The translations under genes were made by a program, and so were the position numbers. The notes under the pieces were generated by a model, which saw only the letters and a list, made by a program, of their open reading frames with translations, did no database searches and was not told the origin of the DNA. Of a stretch of DNA of 64,000 bases, positions 52,618-63,432 are shown piece after piece (position 1 is the first letter of the stretch; every line of letters begins with the position of its first letter). This DNA is from Pseudocalidococcus azoricus BACA0444 (GTDB taxonomy: Bacteria > Cyanobacteriota > Cyanobacteriia > Thermosynechococcales > Thermosynechococcaceae): assembly GCF_031729055.1 (NCBI RefSeq), contig NZ_JAVMIP010000015.1:25071-89070 (forward strand). The letters run 5' to 3'.

Positions 52618-55600
52618 TTAGGAAATGGGGCCGACTTTGACGGGCTGGCCGGGTGGATTAACCGCCTCGATCTCAGGCTCCAAAGCAGTTTTGGGTAGAA
52701 AATACCGACCAAACTGGGCATAGAGGGCCGGTAAAACCAGCAGTGTCAGAGCCGTTGAGGTAAATAATCCACCAAAGACGACAATCGCTAAGGGTTGCAG
52801 CACTTCTTTCCCCGCTCCCGTCCCCCAGGCCAAGGGCAACATCCCCAAAGCTGAGGTCAGGGCCGTCATCAAAATCGCCACCAACCGTTCCATCGAACCC
52901 GTCGTAATCACCTGTTTTAGGGGTAAGCCCAGGGCAAACTTTTGATTGTAGTTATCCACCAAGAGCAAGCCATTCCGGACTGCCACCCCAAACAACGTGA
53001 CAAACCCGACCAGAGAGGGAACGGAAATCACAGCTCCTGTCACGGCAATGGCAAAGACCCCACCGACTAAAGCCAAGGGCAAGTTAATCATAATCATCAC
53101 CATGGCCGGGATTGACTTGACGGCAAAGTACATCAAAATTGCAATAACAAGAAACGCCAGACTGCCAAAGACAATCAGGTTTTGGGTGGCCCGTTCTTCT
53201 GATTCAAATTGCCCGCCGTATTGGATGACATAGCCACTGGGAACGGTGACGGTTTCGGCAATCTTGGCCTGGATGTCATTGACGACTGAGCGTAAATCCC
53301 GCCCGGAAACATTGGCTGAGACGACCAATAACCGTGAGACATTTTCCCGATTGATCGTGTTCGGGCCGGTGTCATAGTTCACTTGGGCGACTTGGGCGAG
53401 GGGGATTTTGCTGCCCGTGGGGGTATCAATCAGTAGGTTGCTGATGGTGTCGAGATTATTGCGGGCTTCCGGTTGCAGCCAGACGACTAAATCAAATAAC
53501 TGCTGTTCCTGCAACACCTGGGAGACCACCCGTCCGTTAAAGGCTGTTTCAATGGTTTCGGCTAATTGCCCCACGGTCAAGCCATAGCGACTGGCCTGGG
53601 CCCGGTCAAACTGGATTTGGACTTGCCGGATCGGGACTTGGGGTTCCAGTTGTAAATCCACCAGGCCAGGAACATCTTGCATGGCCGCTTCCACCTCTTG
53701 TCCAATTTGCCGCAGTTGATTCAGATCGGGGCCAAAGATTTTAATCGCAATCGCACTACGCACCCCGGAAAGCACTTCATCCATCCGATGGGAAATAAAG
53801 CCACCGACATTGGGGGCAACACCGGGTAACTTATTAAATTCCTCGCGAATTGTCTCAATACTGCCCTCGCGGTCTTGAATCCCGACATCACTCAGTTCCA
53901 CATCTAAATGGCCGATGTTCACCCCCGCCGCATCACTATCCCCAGGCGCACGTCCGGCCCGTAATTGAATTGAGCGAAACCTGGGATCATCCTTAAGCGC
54001 ATCCTGCATGGCCAGGCCAACCCGATTCGTAGCTTCTAGGGAACTACCGGGATACAAAAGCATGGCATTCACTAGGGAACGTTCTTGAAACTCCGGCAAA
54101 AACACCCGCCCCAACATTGGCAGAATCAGCATTGCTGCTATAAATAACCCCAGGGCAATATAGAGGATTCGTTTGGGTTTATGAATGGCAAAATCCAACA
54201 GTGGCCGATACACCCGTTGCGAATAGGCACTCACCCAGGTTTCATCGCTTGGTAATTGACGGGGGGCTAGCAAAAATGCACACAGAGCCGGGGAGAGGGT
54301 CATGGCCACAAACGTAGAAGCCAGAATTGAAATTAAATAAGCGACTCCCATCGGAGCAAAAATCCGCCCTTCCACACCCGTTAGCGTAAAAATTGGGGCA
54401 AAGACGACCACGATAATCACAGTGGAAAAAATCACGCTGGTGCGGACTTGAACCGAGGTATCATAAACCACTTGTAGCGGCTGTTTAGGATTGCCCAGGG
54501 CCTGGTTCTGCCGCAGTCCCCGATAGCAGTTTTCCATATCCACAATCGAGTCATCCACCACGGAACCAATGGCCACCGCTAGCCCCCCCAATGTCATGGT
54601 GTTAATCCCTTGCCCAAAGGCGTGCAAAATCAACAAACCAATTAAAACCGAGAGGGGAATCGCACTTAGGGTAATAACAGCGGTGCGCCAATTCATCAGA
54701 AACAGGAGCATTACAATCGAAACGATGATAATTCCATCCCGGAGAGAATCTCGGACATTATCAACCGCTGAAGAAATGAAATCCTCTTGACGAAAAGTTT
54801 CAATCACGTCCACATCTGGCGGTAATCCGGACTTAATTGAGGTCATCACCCGCTCAACATCCCGTGTCACGGTTGGCGTATCGGCCTGGGGTTGTTTATC
54901 AATCACCAAAATCACAGCCCGTTGACCATTGACACTGCCATCCCCCCGCGCCAAGGCTGCTCCAATCTGCACCTGGGCCACATCCCCTAAGCGAATCGGG
55001 ACACCATTGCGAGAGGTAATCACCGAATTGGCTAAATCTTCTAAACCTTCAATCCGCCCGATACCCCGAATAATTTCTTCTTGGTCTGGGCCAATCAGGA
55101 AGCCCCCAGCACCGTTGAGATTGGCTTGCTCGGCCGCATGGGTAACATCCGCTAACGAGACATCAAAAGCCTGGAGTTTGGCCGGATCCACCAAAACTTG
55201 ATACTGACGAATATCTCCGCCATAGGTGACGACATTGGAGACCCCCGAAACTGCTAAGAGTTGATTGGTAATGGTTCGATCCACCAGGCGGCGGACTTCC
55301 ATTAAATCCGTGGTTGGTGTCGCTCCATTCTCAGTTTTCAGGGTGAGGGCATACATCAAAATTGTGCCGATGGGCGAGGCAATGGGCGAGATGACTGGGG
55401 TTTCAACACCTGCGGGTAATTTGGATCGGGCTTGTTGGAGGCGTTCTGTGACGAGTTGCCGGGCCTGGTAAACGTCGGTATCCCAACTAAAAATAGCCCG
55501 GACGACTGAAATCCCCACGGCTGAGGAGGAGCGCACGGTTTCAATTCCGGGAGTACCGTTAATTGCACTTTCTAGCGGTAAGGTAACGAGGGTTTCTACT

Positions 55601-55779
55601 TCTTCCGGGGCCAGGCCTGGGGCTTCGGTTTGAATTTCCACTTGCGGCGGGGCAAATTCGGGAAAGACATCCAAGGGCATCCGGGTCAGGTTATAGCTCC
55701 CCAGAATTGTGATGATGATGGCACCAATGACCACCAGCCAGCGTTGGGCGATTGACCACTTAAGAATTCCATTGAGCAT
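52618..55779 (-). CDS. copA: CzcA/CusA-type heavy-metal RND efflux pump (CopA)
   Basis: The 1053-residue protein has 12 membrane segments and two large periplasmic loops. The N-terminus matches the CusA/CzcA family (MPLDVFPEFAPPQVEIQTEA). The fourth helix carries GSVVDDSIVDMEN, the proton-relay acidic pair. With the upstream adaptor gene and CopS, it resembles CopBA of Synechocystis, which exports copper. Gene naming follows that operon and should not be confused with the P-type ATPase CopA. Confidence 0.9.
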   Translation of the reverse strand: MLNGILKWSIAQRWLVVIGAIIITILGSYNLTRMPLDVFPEFAPPQVEIQTEAPGLAPEEVETLVTLPLESAINGTPGIETVRSSSAVGISVVRAIFSWDTDVYQARQLVTERLQQARSKLPAGVETPVISPIASPIGTILMYALTLKTENGATPTTDLMEVRRLVDRTITNQLLAVSGVSNVVTYGGDIRQYQVLVDPAKLQAFDVSLADVTHAAEQANLNGAGGFLIGPDQEEIIRGIGRIEGLEDLANSVITSRNGVPIRLGDVAQVQIGAALARGDGSVNGQRAVILVIDKQPQADTPTVTRDVERVMTSIKSGLPPDVDVIETFRQEDFISSAVDNVRDSLRDGIIIVSIVMLLFLMNWRTAVITLSAIPLSVLIGLLILHAFGQGINTMTLGGLAVAIGSVVDDSIVDMENCYRGLRQNQALGNPKQPLQVVYDTSVQVRTSVIFSTVIIVVVFAPIFTLTGVEGRIFAPMGVAYLISILASTFVAMTLSPALCAFLLAPRQLPSDETWVSAYSQRVYRPLLDFAIHKPKRILYIALGLFIAAMLILPMLGRVFLPEFQERSLVNAMLLYPGSSLEATNRVGLAMQDALKDDPRFRSIQLRAGRAPGDSDAAGVNIGHLDVELSDVGIQDREGSIETIREEFNKLPGVAPNVGGFISHRMDEVLSGVRSAIAIKIFGPDLNQLRQIGQEVEAAMQDVPGLVDLQLEPQVPIRQVQIQFDRAQASRYGLTVGQLAETIETAFNGRVVSQVLQEQQLFDLVVWLQPEARNNLDTISNLLIDTPTGSKIPLAQVAQVNYDTGPNTINRENVSRLLVVSANVSGRDLRSVVNDIQAKIAETVTVPSGYVIQYGGQFESEERATQNLIVFGSLAFLVIAILMYFAVKSIPAMVMIMINLPLALVGGVFAIAVTGAVISVPSLVGFVTLFGVAVRNGLLLVDNYNQKFALGLPLKQVITTGSMERLVAILMTALTSALGMLPLAWGTGAGKEVLQPLAIVVFGGLFTSTALTLLVLPALYAQFGRYFLPKTALEPEIEAVNPPGQPVKVGPIS

Positions 55780-55839
55780 AGTCCGCGCTCACTTACCTAG
55801 AAACTACATGGGTTCAAAAATTGGGTAACTCTCTGACCC

Positions 55840-57453
55840 TTATTCCCGGTGCGAGCCTTCCAAGATGCGAGGTTCTTTCGGTAAATACTCCGGTACCAGG
55901 CCAGGGGGGGTAAGAGCTTGCCTTTTCCGTTCTTGACGAGTGGCCCAGGCCAGGCCGGCCCAAAACATTCCCCCCGCAACCCCAATCACCCCTAACCCAG
56001 CTAAGACAAAAATCCACCAAGGCAAAGCCGCATCGTCATGAGTCTCAGCCGCAGCTTCTGGTTCTTTGTTACCCCGTAATGATTGGGTGTAAAGCTGATT
56101 CGCCCGCTCTGTGACAACCAAATCCCCCGCAAACAACCCAGAGGTAATTTCCACCCAGTTGCCCGCCCGCCGCCCGGTTTCCACTTCCACGGGTTCATAG
56201 ACCGCGCCATTTTCGACAAAGACAATTTGGCGTTTATCGTTGGTTTCGACTACGGCTGACGTTGGTACCACCAGCACAGGTTTAGGGGTCGTTCCCGTCA
56301 GAATTTCTAAATTGACAAACATGCCCGGCCGGAGTTGACCCGAGGTGTTATTCAGTTCGATCACCACAGGCACAGCCCGGCTCTCCCCCGCCACAACCGG
56401 ATCAATCACCGTGACGCGCCCTTGGAATTGCTGATTCGGCAAACTGCTGGCCTGGCCCTCAACTTGTTGTCCAATCTCAACTTGGCCTAAGTCTTTTTCG
56501 TAAAGATTCCCTCGGACTTGAACCCGTGAAGTATTAACGACCTGCAAAATTGGTTCCCCGGCATCTTGCCGCGATTCCCCCAGACGAACCACACGCCGAT
56601 CCGCAGCATCCGGTAATGTCACTACACCTACAATCGGGGCCGTAATCCTAATCGTGCCATCAGCATTGGCCTGGGTTCCCAACTGGCGGAGGCGGGTTTG
56701 ATAGGTGCGCTCACTCAGGACTATTTGTTGTTGGGCTTGTTTCACCTGGGCCTGGGCTTGTTTGAGTTGGGTGGCCGCAGATCGGACATTTAAGCGACTT
56801 TCGGCCCGACTGAGTGCGGCCTGGGCTTTGGCGAGTTCACTGGCTGAGGCGAGGGATTGGCGGCGGGGTAAGGCTCCAGCAACGACTAATTCTTGATCGC
56901 GGGTGTTACTTTCTTGGGCAAGTTCATAGACACTGCGGGCTTCGGCGATTTCCTGTTGGGCAATGATCTGCTGCTGACGATAGTTTTCCTGGGCAAGTGC
57001 AAGTTCGGCCTGGGCCTGGTTGAGGGCAGCAATGGCATCATTTTTTCGATCCAGGGCCTGGGTGCTAGTTTCTGCGAGTTCCGGGCTGCTCATGATGGCG
57101 AGGGGTTGTCCGGCGTTCACGGCCTGGCCTGGGTTTACGAGCAGCTTAACCAGAGTTCCCCCGACAGGCATTGTCACTGTCACACTCTGATTGGGAAGCG
57201 TTTCAACTGTACCTGTGGTCTTAATTCCCAGGGGTAAGGGGCGTTGTTGCACTGGTTGGACGGCAATTCCCAGGCGACGCTTGATGTCTGGCTCTAGTTT
57301 CACCGAGTTAGCAGATTGGGCTGATTCGGTTTGGGAAAACTCATCTCCATGGCCGGCATGGCCCAGAGCATGGCTGGGATAAAGGAGAAGCAGGGTCATC
57401 AGAGCAAGACTTAAAGGCTGATGGGGTAATCGGGCTTTGACCCAATGAGGCAT
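55840..57453 (-). CDS. copB: RND membrane-fusion (adaptor) protein CopB
   Basis: The 537-residue protein has a signal segment (PLSLALMTLLLLYPSHA), a HAGHGDE region, the HlyD/CusB lipoyl half-motif (VTVTMPVGGTLVKLLVNPGQ), a long coiled-coil hairpin rich in A, Q and E (about 140-240), a second lipoyl half and a C-terminal membrane helix (LPWWIFVLAGLGVIGVAGG). It links the pump to an outer-membrane channel. A CopR-type box is 59 nt upstream of its start. Directly downstream is the pump gene (60-bp gap). Confidence 0.88.
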   Translation of the reverse strand: MPHWVKARLPHQPLSLALMTLLLLYPSHALGHAGHGDEFSQTESAQSANSVKLEPDIKRRLGIAVQPVQQRPLPLGIKTTGTVETLPNQSVTVTMPVGGTLVKLLVNPGQAVNAGQPLAIMSSPELAETSTQALDRKNDAIAALNQAQAELALAQENYRQQQIIAQQEIAEARSVYELAQESNTRDQELVVAGALPRRQSLASASELAKAQAALSRAESRLNVRSAATQLKQAQAQVKQAQQQIVLSERTYQTRLRQLGTQANADGTIRITAPIVGVVTLPDAADRRVVRLGESRQDAGEPILQVVNTSRVQVRGNLYEKDLGQVEIGQQVEGQASSLPNQQFQGRVTVIDPVVAGESRAVPVVIELNNTSGQLRPGMFVNLEILTGTTPKPVLVVPTSAVVETNDKRQIVFVENGAVYEPVEVETGRRAGNWVEITSGLFAGDLVVTERANQLYTQSLRGNKEPEAAAETHDDAALPWWIFVLAGLGVIGVAGGMFWAGLAWATRQERKRQALTPPGLVPEYLPKEPRILEGSHRE

Positions 57454-57511
57454 TGATGTTCTCCCGTGAATGCACAGCGGACAAGCAATACCAGAATTTT
57501 GATGGATGATT

Positions 57512-57528
57512 ATGAAATTGAGATGAAA
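57512..57528 (-). promoter_or_regulatory. CopR-type box upstream of copB
   Basis: TTTCAT-N5-TTTCAT on the reverse strand (ATGAAA at 57512-57517 and 57523-57528), ending 1 nt beyond the copS stop codon. It suggests that copBA has its own CopR-driven promoter although copS lies just upstream on the same strand. Confidence 0.72.
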
Positions 57529-58896
57529 TCAACAACTCTGATCACGACTACTTCCAGGCCAGATGGGGTGAGCGCGAGCTAAGGGCAACTCCAAAATAAA
57601 CGTACTCCCCAGGCCTATCTGGCTGACTACGGTTAAATGTCCGTGATGGTATTGAGCAATGGATTGAGCAATTGCCAACCCCAGGCCAGTCCCCCCCGTT
57701 GCCCGTGAGCGATCTTGATTCACCCGATAAAACCGTTCAAAAATCCGAGCTTGAGCATCATCTGGAATTCCAGGCCCGGTGTCCGTCACTTTAATTTGGG
57801 CCATGTGTTTATGCTCTTGTAGGGAAATGTCAACTTCACCCTGATCCGGGCTGTAGTGAATGGCATTGATGATCAGATTACCGATTAACTGATATAGGTG
57901 TTCCTCATTGCCAATGACAGCTAGTTGATCCTCCGCAATCAATGCTGGCACGATGGATTTTTCGAGCGCGATGGCTGAAAATTCTTCAATCAGATCTGAG
58001 ACAATCACGTTCAAGTTACAGGGTTGAAAGTGAGGGGGAGTCGTATTCAAATCTAAGCGAGTCAGCAACATCAGGTCTTGAATTAACCCATTCAGTCGAA
58101 GATTCTGACGATGCAGTGTTTGAAACATACCTTGCTTCTCGGGGTTAGTATTGCCCTCACTGGTTAAAGCAGTTTCTAGGGTTGCTTGCATCGCAGCAAT
58201 GGGCGTTCTTAATTCATGGGCGGCATCGGCGGTAAATTGCTGGATTTTTTCATAGGAATCAGCGACGGGTTGCATGGCAATTCCTGCTAACCACCAACTG
58301 GCCAGGCCAATGCCCAAGACTGCAATGGGATAACCAATACTCAAGTAGAGCAATAGCGTTTGCAAGTAGGCCTGGGAATGTTCAAGGCTGCGACCGACTT
58401 CTAAATAGCCCCAGGCCTGGCCATTCACAGTTTTCAGCTTTAACGTTACAGCATAAACATCGGCATGATGATTAGCCAAAAACGGGGCGGCAGAATTAGG
58501 CTCAATGTTAGAGTTAAGACGCGGCTGAGTCGTGGCAATTAATGTTTTGGATAAATCCCAGAAATTGACATAATAACCGCTTTGGGCAAACACACTTAAG
58601 GTATGAATGCGGGGAACTGAACCTAAGGAATGACATTGGGTGACAACAATACAGAGATTTGGAATCAGCCGCTCAACCTCTGGCTCAATTTGGCCTGGTC
58701 GAGTTAAAACTGGCTCTAAACCGTCGTGCAATGTCCCGGCAATAGATACAAGTTCACGATGCAGGGATTGCTTCTGGTTGTAGGCTTCAATCTGGTAAAT
58801 CGCAACGCTGCAAATCCCTAAAATCAGACTCATCACCGTTGTGTAATATCCTGCAAGCTTAAGCTTTGTTTGACGAAATAACTGTTCCTCACTCAT
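57529..58896 (-). CDS. copS: Sensor histidine kinase CopS
   Basis: The 455-residue kinase has two membrane segments (about 15-35 and 180-205) flanking a periplasmic sensor of about 145 residues, HisKA with HELRTPIAAMQATLE (histidine near 230), and an HATPase domain ([39 protein letters not shown]). It resembles CopS/RppB of Synechocystis. No HAMP is obvious. It is placed beside copBA and remote from copR at 42.8 kb. The two probably form one two-component system. Confidence 0.82.
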   Translation of the reverse strand: MSEEQLFRQTKLKLAGYYTTVMSLILGICSVAIYQIEAYNQKQSLHRELVSIAGTLHDGLEPVLTRPGQIEPEVERLIPNLCIVVTQCHSLGSVPRIHTLSVFAQSGYYVNFWDLSKTLIATTQPRLNSNIEPNSAAPFLANHHADVYAVTLKLKTVNGQAWGYLEVGRSLEHSQAYLQTLLLYLSIGYPIAVLGIGLASWWLAGIAMQPVADSYEKIQQFTADAAHELRTPIAAMQATLETALTSEGNTNPEKQGMFQTLHRQNLRLNGLIQDLMLLTRLDLNTTPPHFQPCNLNVIVSDLIEEFSAIALEKSIVPALIAEDQLAVIGNEEHLYQLIGNLIINAIHYSPDQGEVDISLQEHKHMAQIKVTDTGPGIPDDAQARIFERFYRVNQDRSRATGGTGLGLAIAQSIAQYHHGHLTVVSQIGLGSTFILELPLARAHPIWPGSSRDQSC

Positions 58897-59062
58897 AAGT
58901 CTTCAGCTTACTAATCGACTCTTGCAAACCATTCTATTGAAACTCCCCTCATTAATTGATTCCAAGTATAAACCAGTGAAGCCGCCCTCTAGATTCAGAT
59001 GGTCGATATTTCATATATAGATAAATTTAAAATCACCGCTTCAATTTAATTTTTTTGGTGCA

Positions 59063-59209
59063 TATAGAAAACAGTAATAATTCATGAGTTTAGTCTAAGA
59101 TTATTTGTGTCTGATCAATTTTGACTTGACCCTAGACTTAAAGAAGGGCAACTCTTTACCAATGGCAGTAATGATCACATAGTCTCACAAATGAAAACGG
59201 ATTGCTATA
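59063..59209 (+). mobile_element. MITE copy B (147 bp)
   Basis: This copy matches copy A at 26784-26930 in order and orientation, with shared blocks such as AAGATTATTTGTGTCTGAT and CACAAATGAAAACGGATTGC. Its ends are TATAGAAAACAGTAAT and ATTGCTATA. It has no coding capacity. Confidence 0.8.
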
Positions 59210-59844
59210 TTCTTAATTTTGAGCTTACTCTTAACTCGCTCTAGATTTATGCAAGAGGTCTAATATCCCATAGCTAACAAAGGGCGGAACCTTGTCGCTG
59301 CGATCCTCGCGAGACTCACTCCCTACGGTCGCTCACTGATTCAGTCCACAGCCAACAGATCAACAAAGGAAAGTAGCAAAACGAAACGGTAATATCCGTA
59401 AGAGTAGGTAGAAATCCGTTTTTTCCCTTCCCCCGTACCCCCTTTCCTGCAAAAGCCGCTCCCATAAAAGGCGATCTCCCCCCTAAATCAGCGCAACGTT
59501 GACCAGCGAAAGTAGTATCTAGCTAAGGACGAAGGTTGTCCTAACTCAGCGGCGACAAGCGGAAGTTACGATACAGTCCTCACGGTGTCAGAAAGCTCGG
59601 CAATTTCTCCTGAACAAAGTGGCATAGCCTAGCCCAACCAAAAACCAAGATGCAAGGGTCGTTCCGAGCTTTTGCGGCATAGCCTCCCTAACTACCCCTA
59701 AACGAGTTAGTCCTAGCATTCCCTTCCCTCCCCCTGGTTGGGACTCGCTAACGGGCAGTAACGGTGCGGTATTCCACGGTCTCGAAGCCTCGCTTGCATT
59801 GAAATGTTGGGCTTACGGCGCACTTAGTTGTTCAGGGTAAAAAT

Positions 59845-59994
59845 ATGCCTCGCAAAATCATTTCTGCCACTCAGTTTGAAGTTCTGTTCAGTCGCAACCA
59901 CAAAGCCGCAGTCCAAGCCGCTCAAGAGTTCAATGGCCAACTGATCATCGTCCGGCAGGAAAACAGCACTTTCTTTCGGGTACGCTTTCAGTAA
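59845..59994 (+). CDS. Small hypothetical protein (49 residues)
   Basis: The frame ATG 59845 to TAA 59994 encodes a short basic protein (MPRKIISATQFEVLFSRNHK, then an alternating hydrophobic end). AGGGT is 8-9 nt upstream and a terminator follows at once, so it is likely to be expressed. I do not recognise it. Confidence 0.4.
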   Translation: MPRKIISATQFEVLFSRNHKAAVQAAQEFNGQLIIVRQENSTFFRVRFQ

Positions 59995-60003
59995 AATCAG
60001 GGG

Positions 60004-60024
60004 GGGAGAAATCCTCCTTTTTCT
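60004..60024 (+). terminator. Weak rho-independent terminator
   Basis: GGAG/CTCC stem around AAATC followed by TTTTTC, directly after the 49-residue ORF. Confidence 0.5.
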
Positions 60025-60117
60025 TTGGTCGCTCCAGAATACAATGCCGCCCAGGCCCAGGCACCCCTAACCCAAAATAAAAAGTCCTTCGGGAAATTAA
60101 ATTTTATAGACTTCAAT

Positions 60118-63102
60118 TTAAACATTGGAAGCCGAATCCACAGGCAGAGGGACAATTTTCCGAATTTCTGTAATTAACCCCTCAATTCCATCAGAACTCT
60201 TGTGCAGAATTTGGGTCACGTTTCCTTGCAGTTGTTGATAGTCTTGCTCTGTCAGATCTTTAGCCGTACAAATCACAACTGGAGTGTCCTTCCATTCAAG
60301 AGATTTCCGCATTTCCCGAACAAAAGAGAAACCGTCCATGATCGGCATCATTAAATCTAATAAGACTAAATCTGGCTGGATAGTCTGCAATCGCTCCAAT
60401 CCTTGCATCCCGTTTTCTGCTTCAGTCACCTGCCATCCCTCCACTTCTAACGTTCGCCTGAGCAGTTGCCGAATATGTTCCTCATCCTCAACGATTAACA
60501 CTTGCGGGACGGTTTTTTGAGGGTAATATTTTTGCAAAACTTTGAGTAATTGGTGGCGATCGATCGGTTTAGTGAGGTAATCAGAAGCTCCCAGGGCAAA
60601 GCCAATTTTGTTTTCACTCTCGGTTGTAATCATAATCAAAGGAATGACCGCCAGATTGGGAGTTGATTTCAAGGTCATTAACACTTGCCAGGCCCCCTGA
60701 AAATTCATCATCACATCTAGCAAAATTAAGCAGGGGCTATGTTCACAGGCTAGATTGATCCCATCATCACCATTCGCAGCACCAAGCACATCATATCCTT
60801 CCCGCTTAAGCCTTCGAGCTAACAATTCTCGACTGGCCTGATCATCATCAATCACCAGAATTGTCCGATTTTGGCAATGATCCCGATTAAGCGACAGCCG
60901 ACTGATTTCAGCAGTTGGAGTGCCAACAAACTGGGGTAATTCGATCGTAAACACACTCCCAACCCCTAGTTCACTAGCCACCGTAATATCCCCGCCCATC
61001 ATGCGGCAAAATCGCCGACTAATGGCCAGCCCCAGGCCTGTCCCGCCATAATTGCGAGTAATCGAGTTATCGGCCTGGGTGAATTCCTGAAAGAGATTAG
61101 CCAGTTGTTCTGGGGTCATGCCAATCCCGGTATCAGAGATTTGAAAGAAGATCCGCTGACGTTCATCAAGCCAAACCTTGAGAGTTACCGTACCCGCTTT
61201 AGTAAACTTGCTGGCATTGGATAAGAGGTTTAATAAAGATTGACGTACTTTAGTGACATCTGCTGTCATTATTCCGAGATCGTTGGCAATTTCTAGGTCG
61301 AAATGGTTATGATTCTTGTCCATCAGTGGTTTAATTAGGGCAGCCACTCCCTGCACCAGTTCATTGAGATTAAACTCCTCCAGATAAAGCTGTATTTTCC
61401 CCGCTTCAATTTTGGAGAGGTCTAGGACTGCATTAATCAGTTCCAATAAGTGTTTACCTGCCGAATTTATCCTCTGCAAGTCAGTTAGATGATCACTCTC
61501 TTCTAAATCTTCGATCAACATATCGCTATAGCCAATAATGGCATTTAAGGGAGTTCGCAATTCATGGCTCATATTGGCCAGGAAAGAACTCTTCGCTTGA
61601 TTAGCCGTTTCCGCAGCAGATCGGGCAAGATCCAAGGCCTGGTTACTGGCTTCTAGCTCTTGGGTTCGCTCTTTAACCCGTTGTTCTAAGTGAGTATAAC
61701 TGTCACTAAGATTGGCACTCATCTGGTTAAATCCCCAAGCCAGTTCACCAATTTCATCGGGTTCAGTATCCTGGATACGCAGGCCTAAATCTCCTTTAGC
61801 CATTGCCTCTGTTGCCTTAACCAGGGGATCAAGGCGTTGACCTAATCTGCGAACAAACTCTCCAATGTAGAGTCCTCCCAGAATGGCAACCACAAGCCCT
61901 AATCCAACAGAGACGATAAGGTTGATAGTTCGGTTGGCTTCTAGGCGATTGAAAAAGATTTTGAAGTCTGCTTCATCACTGGAAATTGCAATCACCCAAT
62001 CCCAGGGGGCGTAATAACTTAAGGTATCCACCCGCCATTCAGCATTTTTAGATACAGAGTCAATCCAACGATAACGAATTGAACTGAACTCTCCTGGCGG
62101 GGCCAACAATGCTGTTTCAATGGCCGCTTGTGCGACAAAATTTCCGTCACCATCTTTCACTGTCCAACCCGGTTGCCCTGCTTGCTCACCAGGCCGTGGA
62201 ATGATAATTTCACCCCGCTGCTGCCCCGTACCCCGCACCACATAGACATACCCTGTTCTGCCAAATCGGGTCTCCTGGATCTTCCGACTTAGAGATGGGA
62301 GATTACTCTGGGGTACACCCACATAGAGCATTCCAATAACTTCGTCCCGATCATTGAGGATCGGTTCGTAGGCGGTCACATACCAGGCATTAACGACAAA
62401 TGCAGGGCCGGTATAAGTTCGTTTTTGCAGAACCGTAGAGACAACAGGATTAGGTTGCCCATCTGGATTCCGGGCCGGAATATAGGTTGCAATGGCCCGT
62501 TGTCCGCTACGAATTGGAACATTGGTGGCCACTCGGAGCATGTCCCCCTCTTTGTTCATCCTTTGGAAAATCGTGATTGTCCCCCCCCCCATTTCCTGCG
62601 TTTGATCCACAATTGGGGTAGGTTGATTGAAACTAAAGTTTTGGCCTAACCATGTTGAGCCAACAAACATTTTAGGTAATCGGATTGACTGGGTTTTAAG
62701 GGAAAATTGGTTCGTGGCCTTCCAGAGAACTGTTTCTTTTGATAAGTAAACTCCGCCCGAAGCGTTAAGAAGATAGCGGGCAAGTTTTAGTTGATCATTA
62801 ACCTTCTGTTGAAGTGCTTCTCCCTGAGCTTCAATCAAGTCAATTACACCACGAATAATACTATCTCGATCAGCTCGAATTAATACTTCCAGATCTTGTT
62901 TAGCTTGTTTATTAGTTACTTCATTCTGCCAATTGCCGACAGCGATCAAAATGAGAGTACTTGCGAGCAACGTACCTAGGCTGCGAATAAAGACTTTGGT
63001 GCTAATTTTTCTGGGGCCTTGCACCCTTAACGATTGCGAGAGGTACTGATACCAAGCACTGGGGGAGGGCTTTTCTGGAATTTTGACCGGTGACTGACTC
63101 AA
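60118..63102 (-). CDS. Hybrid sensor kinase: Cache, HAMP, HisKA, HATPase, two receivers
   Basis: The 994-residue protein has a first membrane helix near 45-60 and a large periplasmic Cache-type sensor (about 60-375; [20 protein letters not shown] is typical of Cache3-Cache2). A second helix lies near 395-415, then HAMP (about 415-470; [20 protein letters not shown]), HisKA ([17 protein letters not shown], histidine near 511) and HATPase ([24 protein letters not shown]). Receiver 1 is near 745-865 (LILLDVMM, phospho-aspartate present) and receiver 2 near 865-985 ([13 protein letters not shown]). It is a stand-alone gene on the reverse strand. The stimulus is unknown. Confidence 0.9.
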   Translation of the reverse strand: MSQSPVKIPEKPSPSAWYQYLSQSLRVQGPRKISTKVFIRSLGTLLASTLILIAVGNWQNEVTNKQAKQDLEVLIRADRDSIIRGVIDLIEAQGEALQQKVNDQLKLARYLLNASGGVYLSKETVLWKATNQFSLKTQSIRLPKMFVGSTWLGQNFSFNQPTPIVDQTQEMGGGTITIFQRMNKEGDMLRVATNVPIRSGQRAIATYIPARNPDGQPNPVVSTVLQKRTYTGPAFVVNAWYVTAYEPILNDRDEVIGMLYVGVPQSNLPSLSRKIQETRFGRTGYVYVVRGTGQQRGEIIIPRPGEQAGQPGWTVKDGDGNFVAQAAIETALLAPPGEFSSIRYRWIDSVSKNAEWRVDTLSYYAPWDWVIAISSDEADFKIFFNRLEANRTINLIVSVGLGLVVAILGGLYIGEFVRRLGQRLDPLVKATEAMAKGDLGLRIQDTEPDEIGELAWGFNQMSANLSDSYTHLEQRVKERTQELEASNQALDLARSAAETANQAKSSFLANMSHELRTPLNAIIGYSDMLIEDLEESDHLTDLQRINSAGKHLLELINAVLDLSKIEAGKIQLYLEEFNLNELVQGVAALIKPLMDKNHNHFDLEIANDLGIMTADVTKVRQSLLNLLSNASKFTKAGTVTLKVWLDERQRIFFQISDTGIGMTPEQLANLFQEFTQADNSITRNYGGTGLGLAISRRFCRMMGGDITVASELGVGSVFTIELPQFVGTPTAEISRLSLNRDHCQNRTILVIDDDQASRELLARRLKREGYDVLGAANGDDGINLACEHSPCLILLDVMMNFQGAWQVLMTLKSTPNLAVIPLIMITTESENKIGFALGASDYLTKPIDRHQLLKVLQKYYPQKTVPQVLIVEDEEHIRQLLRRTLEVEGWQVTEAENGMQGLERLQTIQPDLVLLDLMMPIMDGFSFVREMRKSLEWKDTPVVICTAKDLTEQDYQQLQGNVTQILHKSSDGIEGLITEIRKIVPLPVDSASNV

Positions 63103-63432
63103 TCTTATAACCTTTGCTAGTAGCGTAAGGTGGATGGCAGTTAGCGATCCAGTTAATTTTTTGCAGTAACTATGCTAACCTAGATGCGTGGTGTTAAACA
63201 CATCTAAATTACCACCGCAATTTTAGAAATGGCTTAAAACTGATTGCTCAGCGATGGTCATAGCAGTTTCCTTCGACTTGCTAGCTTTATTTCAAGGTTC
63301 ACAACTTGATGATTGTTTATCCTGTAGCATATCTGATAGTGGATACACAGACAGCAGAATTTAATCACTGTGGGTAAATTTCCCGCCCCTATAGCCCTTC
63401 GGGCATTCAAGAAAGGGGCCTAATCTTAAGCC
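63103..63432. other. Intergenic; left end of an IS200-type element
   Basis: Nothing coding is recognised in 63103-63360. From about 63365 the sequence looks like the left end of an IS200/IS605-type element: AATCACTGTGGGTAAATTTC, then the small hairpin GCCC-TTCG-GGC near 63397, then the tnpA start at 63433. The same CACTGTGGGT word follows the broken CRISPR repeat at 41253. Confidence 0.5.

Larger units (their letters stand above)
58897..60117. other. 1.2-kb intergenic region with MITE and one small ORF
   Basis: This gap contains a MITE (59063-59209) and a small ORF with terminator (59845-60024). Between 59210 and 59844 I see no ORF with a family signature. The stretch is rich in short G/C runs and includes TTGCGGCATAG (near 59684), which also occurs at 41474 before the other small ORF. 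A structured RNA is possible but not demonstrated. Confidence 0.5.

Noticed and set aside
59271..59844. Group II intron or rRNA fragment
   Set aside because: I looked for a domain V-like hairpin and for conserved rRNA words and saw neither.
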